NCBI RefSeq assembly: GCF_003095655.1
Contig: NZ_CP029151.1
Location: 3,223,001 to 3,287,000, forward strand
Direction of reading: 5' to 3'
Length of the DNA stretch: 64,000 nt
Source of the DNA: Dokdonia sp. Dokd-P16
GTDB taxonomy: Bacteria > Bacteroidota > Bacteroidia > Flavobacteriales > Flavobacteriaceae
Below the pieces are notes generated by a model. The model worked only from the letters and a program-made list of their open reading frames with translations. It made no database searches and was not told the origin of the DNA. The position numbers and the translations under genes were made by a program. Positions 61,345 to 64,000 of the stretch are shown here, piece after piece. Position 1 is the first letter of the stretch; each line of letters starts with the position of its first letter.

Positions 61345-61752
61345 ATGCAGATGATTTATAATTTGTCTGAAATTGAGCATATTGCAAAAACAATAATCTC
61401 TTCTTCAAAAAGTAATATCCTTCTCTTTTATGGAGAAATGGGAGCAGGAAAGACTACACTTGTAAAATCGCTTGCAAAACAATTAGGAGTACAGGAGACT
61501 GCTAGTAGCCCTACCTTTTCAATTGTTAACGAATATATTTCTGATAATAACGAACTGTTATACCACTTTGATTTTTATAGACTAGAAAAAGAAGAAGAGG
61601 CTTTGGATCTCGGTTTTGAAGAATATTTAACTCAAGGAGATTGGATTTTTATTGAATGGCCAGAAAAAATCACCTCCTTTTTACCATTAAAAGCACAAAA
61701 GATTACGATTAGCACAATAGGTGCAAGTAAAAGACAATTAACCTTACATTAG
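61345..61752 (+). CDS. tsaE: tRNA threonylcarbamoyladenosine biosynthesis ATPase TsaE
   Basis: The 135-residue ATPase of the TsaBDE complex that makes t6A in tRNAs reading ANN codons. Walker A is LFYGEMGAGKTTLVKSLA (about 28-45), SSPTFSIVNEY follows, and HFDFYRLEKEEEALDLGFEEYL and IFIEWPEKI carry the conserved acidic residues (shown in part). Length is normal. It is monocistronic as far as the window shows. Confidence 0.95.
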   Translation: MQMIYNLSEIEHIAKTIISSSKSNILLFYGEMGAGKTTLVKSLAKQLGVQETASSPTFSIVNEYISDNNELLYHFDFYRLEKEEEALDLGFEEYLTQGDWIFIEWPEKITSFLPLKAQKITISTIGASKRQLTLH

Positions 61753-62019
61753 ATATGTTAAAAAAATGTTAAAGTGATTATTTTGCATTGTAGGAATTTT
61801 CTCTTTAAGCTTTTTTTAACAAAGGCAAAAAACAAAGGTTAAAACCTTTAAACGAAATTAAAGAATTTAATAGATAACCCCTTAAACCGTACATATATAA
61901 TACTGGGTGCCTTTTTTTTCAAAACGGGCGCGAATATACATAAAAAATTAATTAGCAATATTTTGAGAGATTAGGGTGATGTTTGCAACAACAAATCATT
62001 ACTCAAAACACTCTAAATT

Positions 62020-62148
62020 ATGAAAATTAAAGCTTTATTTTTAGCACTAGTGATCGCTGGTGCAACAGCATTATCGTACACAGTTCATACTCAAGATGCA
62101 GAACAAGCAATCGAAAAAAGTAAAATTAAAGTACCAACATACGGATAA
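62020..62148 (+). CDS. Small secreted peptide
   Basis: A 42-residue frame. It begins MKIKALFLALVIAGATALSY, a good signal peptide, then a short hydrophilic end (HTQDAEQAIEKSKIKVPTYG). I recognise no family. It has an ATG preceded by A-rich sequence and ends 22 bases before the next gene's ATG, so it looks like the first cistron of a two-gene unit. Coding status rests on the signal peptide and context. Confidence 0.55.
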   Translation: MKIKALFLALVIAGATALSYTVHTQDAEQAIEKSKIKVPTYG

Positions 62149-62170
62149 GAGACGTATACTTTCTATCAGT

Positions 62171-62683
62171 ATGTTTACAGCCTTAGTTATAATGCTGTCA
62201 CCTCTATTATTTTATGCATACCAAGGATTCCCAGACGTAAAGTCTTGGGAATCCTCTGTTTTTGGTACGATTCAAAGTAATTATTACGGAAGCATACACA
62301 CACTAGCTTGGGTTTTATTTGGTAAGATTGTTCCGTTTTTCCTTTTATTTATTTGGTTTTTTACATGTAAACATTGGTGGTATCATGTTATACTAGTACC
62401 CATATCTATGTATGTGTTTCAAATTTTTAATATATTAAATGATGATTTAAAATTTATCGATACTGGTGAATTAGTATTAATTATACCTATAATAGCAATA
62501 GTCGCTGCATTATCCTACACTATTAGAACCAAAATTTTCGATCGCTTATATGGAGTAGATTTAGATCAAGAATTAAAGCGTGTTCGCTGGAATGGGAAAA
62601 TTGTAAAAATCCCTGCAGACTCTCCACTTAATATTCCCGAGGTAGGTGATGATGAAGTAGATGACGAAGAGCTAGATGATTAG
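62171..62683 (+). CDS. Hypothetical membrane protein with acidic tail
   Basis: A 170-residue protein with about four hydrophobic segments (LVIMLSPLLFYAYQGF, LAWVLFGKIVPFFLLFIWFF, HVILVPISMYVFQIF, LVLIIPIIAIVAALSYTI, the second in part) and a highly acidic C-terminus. I recognise no family. The open frame begins at 62060, but that region codes for the small peptide in another frame, so I start at the ATG at 62171. Confidence 0.65.
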   Translation: MFTALVIMLSPLLFYAYQGFPDVKSWESSVFGTIQSNYYGSIHTLAWVLFGKIVPFFLLFIWFFTCKHWWYHVILVPISMYVFQIFNILNDDLKFIDTGELVLIIPIIAIVAALSYTIRTKIFDRLYGVDLDQELKRVRWNGKIVKIPADSPLNIPEVGDDEVDDEELDD

Positions 62684-63003
62684 TCCGTAGGATCATCAAA
62701 GTTTCATGTTACAATAATGTCTCAGTTATTACTATCTAACAAACATTTAATAAACCTCTTTCTTTTTATCAGGGCGTACCCCTATCCTTCTTTCATTTCA
62801 TTCTTGAAGTCTAGTGACCGGGCTTTACGTTTATACGCTTCGTGATGCTACGCTATCGCTTCACAACACTGCAGGGTAACCACTGCTATCCCTCACGCAA
62901 AAAATTAAACGGTATCCAAGAATTACATAGAGCTAAAGCTTGTTTAAACGCTAAGATTGCTTAGCAGATAACTGATTATTTCTATCCTAAATATCAATAC
63001 ACA
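62684..63003. other. Intergenic region with a GC-richer repeat-like block
   Basis: About 320 bases between converging genes. Positions ~62773-62900 are clearly richer in GC than the surroundings and carry segments such as GGGCGTACCCCTATCC, CCGGGCTTTACG and CTGCTATCCCTCACGC. From memory these resemble dispersed repeats in other flavobacterial genomes. No coding potential is visible. Confidence 0.4.
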
Positions 63004-63038
63004 AAAAAGCCCCAGTAACACATACTGAGGGCTTTTTG
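63004..63038 (-). terminator. Terminator of the T9SS-substrate gene
   Basis: Minus strand AAAAAGCCCTCAG, short loop, CTGGGGCTTTTTT, shortly after the stop at 63058. Confidence 0.85.
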
Positions 63039-63057
63039 TAATCAATGCATGCTTTGC

Positions 63058-64000
63058 TTATCTCTTCAACGTAAAGTGTCCGTTTACGGTTCTTTGTGTT
63101 CCTTCCTCATCTACTTCTGTAAACTCTACGCGGAACCAGTAATCGTTTGATGGCATAGGCTGTCCATTAAAGGTACCGTCCCATCCAGCACCTACTGGGC
63201 TGATCTGCTTTAAGAGTTTTCCGTATCTATCAAAGATGAAGATCTTTGCATTTAAGTTTGGTGCTACTCCCAGTCCTATGATATTCCATGTATCGTGGAA
63301 ACCATCTGCGTTTGGTGTAAAGAATCGTGGGTAGTCAATTATCCCTATCTCTACTTCTGATACGCTACAGTTACCACTGGCTAGTCTTCCAAAAACAGTG
63401 TGTGTTCCCAGTGTTACTCCTGTAAAAGTAGTACTGCTCTGGAACGGCCCATCATCTATGGCAAACTCATATTCTGAACTAGCATCTGCTCCTGTGATAT
63501 TAATGACTTCTACCGTGTATAATCCGCTATTGTTAAAAGAAGATTCTACAACGACCGCTTCAAAAACAGGTGCGCTCTCTGCGCTATACACCGCTTCTGC
63601 CACATAATCACAGCTTGTACCATCTCCATAAGTAGCGGTAATCATCACTTGATACGTCCCTGCAGAATCAATAGTCACCTCAGGGTTTAAGGATACTAAT
63701 GCACCATCACGTGTCCATGCATAACTATAAGTCACCCCAATCTGTGGACTCTCCACCGTACCATCAATGGTAAACGGATTAAGCGCTTGGCCTGTAATCT
63801 CATCTACACAAATCTGTCCGCCTTCATTAGTTAAATTGGTGTATGGTAACGGTTGTACAAATATCTCAAAATCTACTACCGTGCTACTTTCACAGCCACT
63901 TGCAGTGTTTACCGCTCTAGCATAAATCACCTGAGGATTTATGGTGTTTTCAAAAGCACTAGGAGTAGCAATCGCATTGACCATTGCCTGGGCATCTGCA
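63058..64000 (-). CDS. C-terminal part of a type IX secretion substrate (gliding-motility-type sorting domain)
   Basis: The last 313 codons of a protein that continues past the right edge. Ig/PKD-like beta-sandwich modules (PLPYTNLTNEGGQICV, YSYAWTRDGALVSLNPEVTI, GTYQVMITATYGDGTSCDY) come first. The final ~85 residues are a type-B sorting domain: FFTPNADGFHDTWNIIGL, IFIFDRYGKLLKQISP, GWDGTFNGQPMPSNDYWF and GHFTLKR. Such proteins are exported by the PorX-regulated type IX system and attached to or released from the surface. Confidence 0.9.
   Translation of the reverse strand, partial: ADAQAMVNAIATPSAFENTINPQVIYARAVNTASGCESSTVVDFEIFVQPLPYTNLTNEGGQICVDEITGQALNPFTIDGTVESPQIGVTYSYAWTRDGALVSLNPEVTIDSAGTYQVMITATYGDGTSCDYVAEAVYSAESAPVFEAVVVESSFNNSGLYTVEVINITGADASSEYEFAIDDGPFQSSTTFTGVTLGTHTVFGRLASGNCSVSEVEIGIIDYPRFFTPNADGFHDTWNIIGLGVAPNLNAKIFIFDRYGKLLKQISPVGAGWDGTFNGQPMPSNDYWFRVEFTEVDEEGTQRTVNGHFTLKR

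Overview
The window comes from an AT-rich Bacteroidetes chromosome, almost certainly a marine member of the Flavobacteriaceae (Dokdonia or a close relative is my guess). The evidence is family content (PorX, a type IX secretion sorting domain, LpxC-FabZ fusion, DUF1573, DUF3276, BNR/VPS10 propeller, GIN-domain lipoprotein), promoter elements of the TAnnTTTG type, and weak Shine-Dalgarno signals. Nearly everything is core or ordinary accessory chromosome. I see no rRNA, tRNA, CRISPR array, prophage or insertion sequence.

Layout. 1-4.0 kb: start of priA, two small secreted proteins, then nadC with a YihY-type membrane protein, reverse strand. 4.0-14 kb: rlmH, a VTT protein, rdgB, a DEAD-box helicase with a Gly/Arg-rich tail, a peroxiredoxin, trmH, a sirtuin, envelope proteins and a BON/LysM protein. 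14-17 kb: an AAA+ ATPase/VWA pair and a fasciclin lipoprotein. 17.8-25.3 kb: a 1087-residue secreted propeller protein, an alpha/beta hydrolase-OsmC fusion, LVIVD-type lipoproteins and a lipoprotein Cu/Zn superoxide dismutase. 25.6-35 kb: yajC, DUF1573, nusB, an ABC exporter, a PUR-domain protein, an exported RidA homologue, a DUF853 ATPase, a cupin and a hydrolase. 35-41.4 kb: the histidine operon hisGDCBHA plus a DinB-family gene, preceded by a leader peptide with four consecutive His codons and an attenuator. 41.5-48.2 kb: OmpA-like and HhH proteins, a prohibitin homologue, a VWA-like membrane protein, fabG and sucD. 48.3-55 kb: lipid A genes (two lpxD paralogues, lpxC-fabZ, lpxA), efp and an HD phosphohydrolase. 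55-64 kb: porX, a tandem duplication of TPR/AraC membrane regulators, tsaE, a small secreted peptide with a membrane protein, and the C-terminus of a type IX secretion substrate.

The most striking signal is an iterated perfect palindrome with core GCTTTCGCGAAAGC and usual form ACGCTTTCGCGAAAGCGT. I count 18 exact cores and 5 one-sided variants between positions 918 and 56561, roughly one per 2.4 kb. A given 14-mer would be expected about 0.0002 times in a window this size. About ten copies lie inside coding sequence, in all three frames, reading as AFAKA, LSRK or RFRES in unrelated proteins including NadC, RdgB, NusB, HisH, HisB and HisD. The rest are intergenic, often beside terminators or in leaders. 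This is a genome-scale DNA element and not a gene-specific operator; its function cannot be decided from this window.
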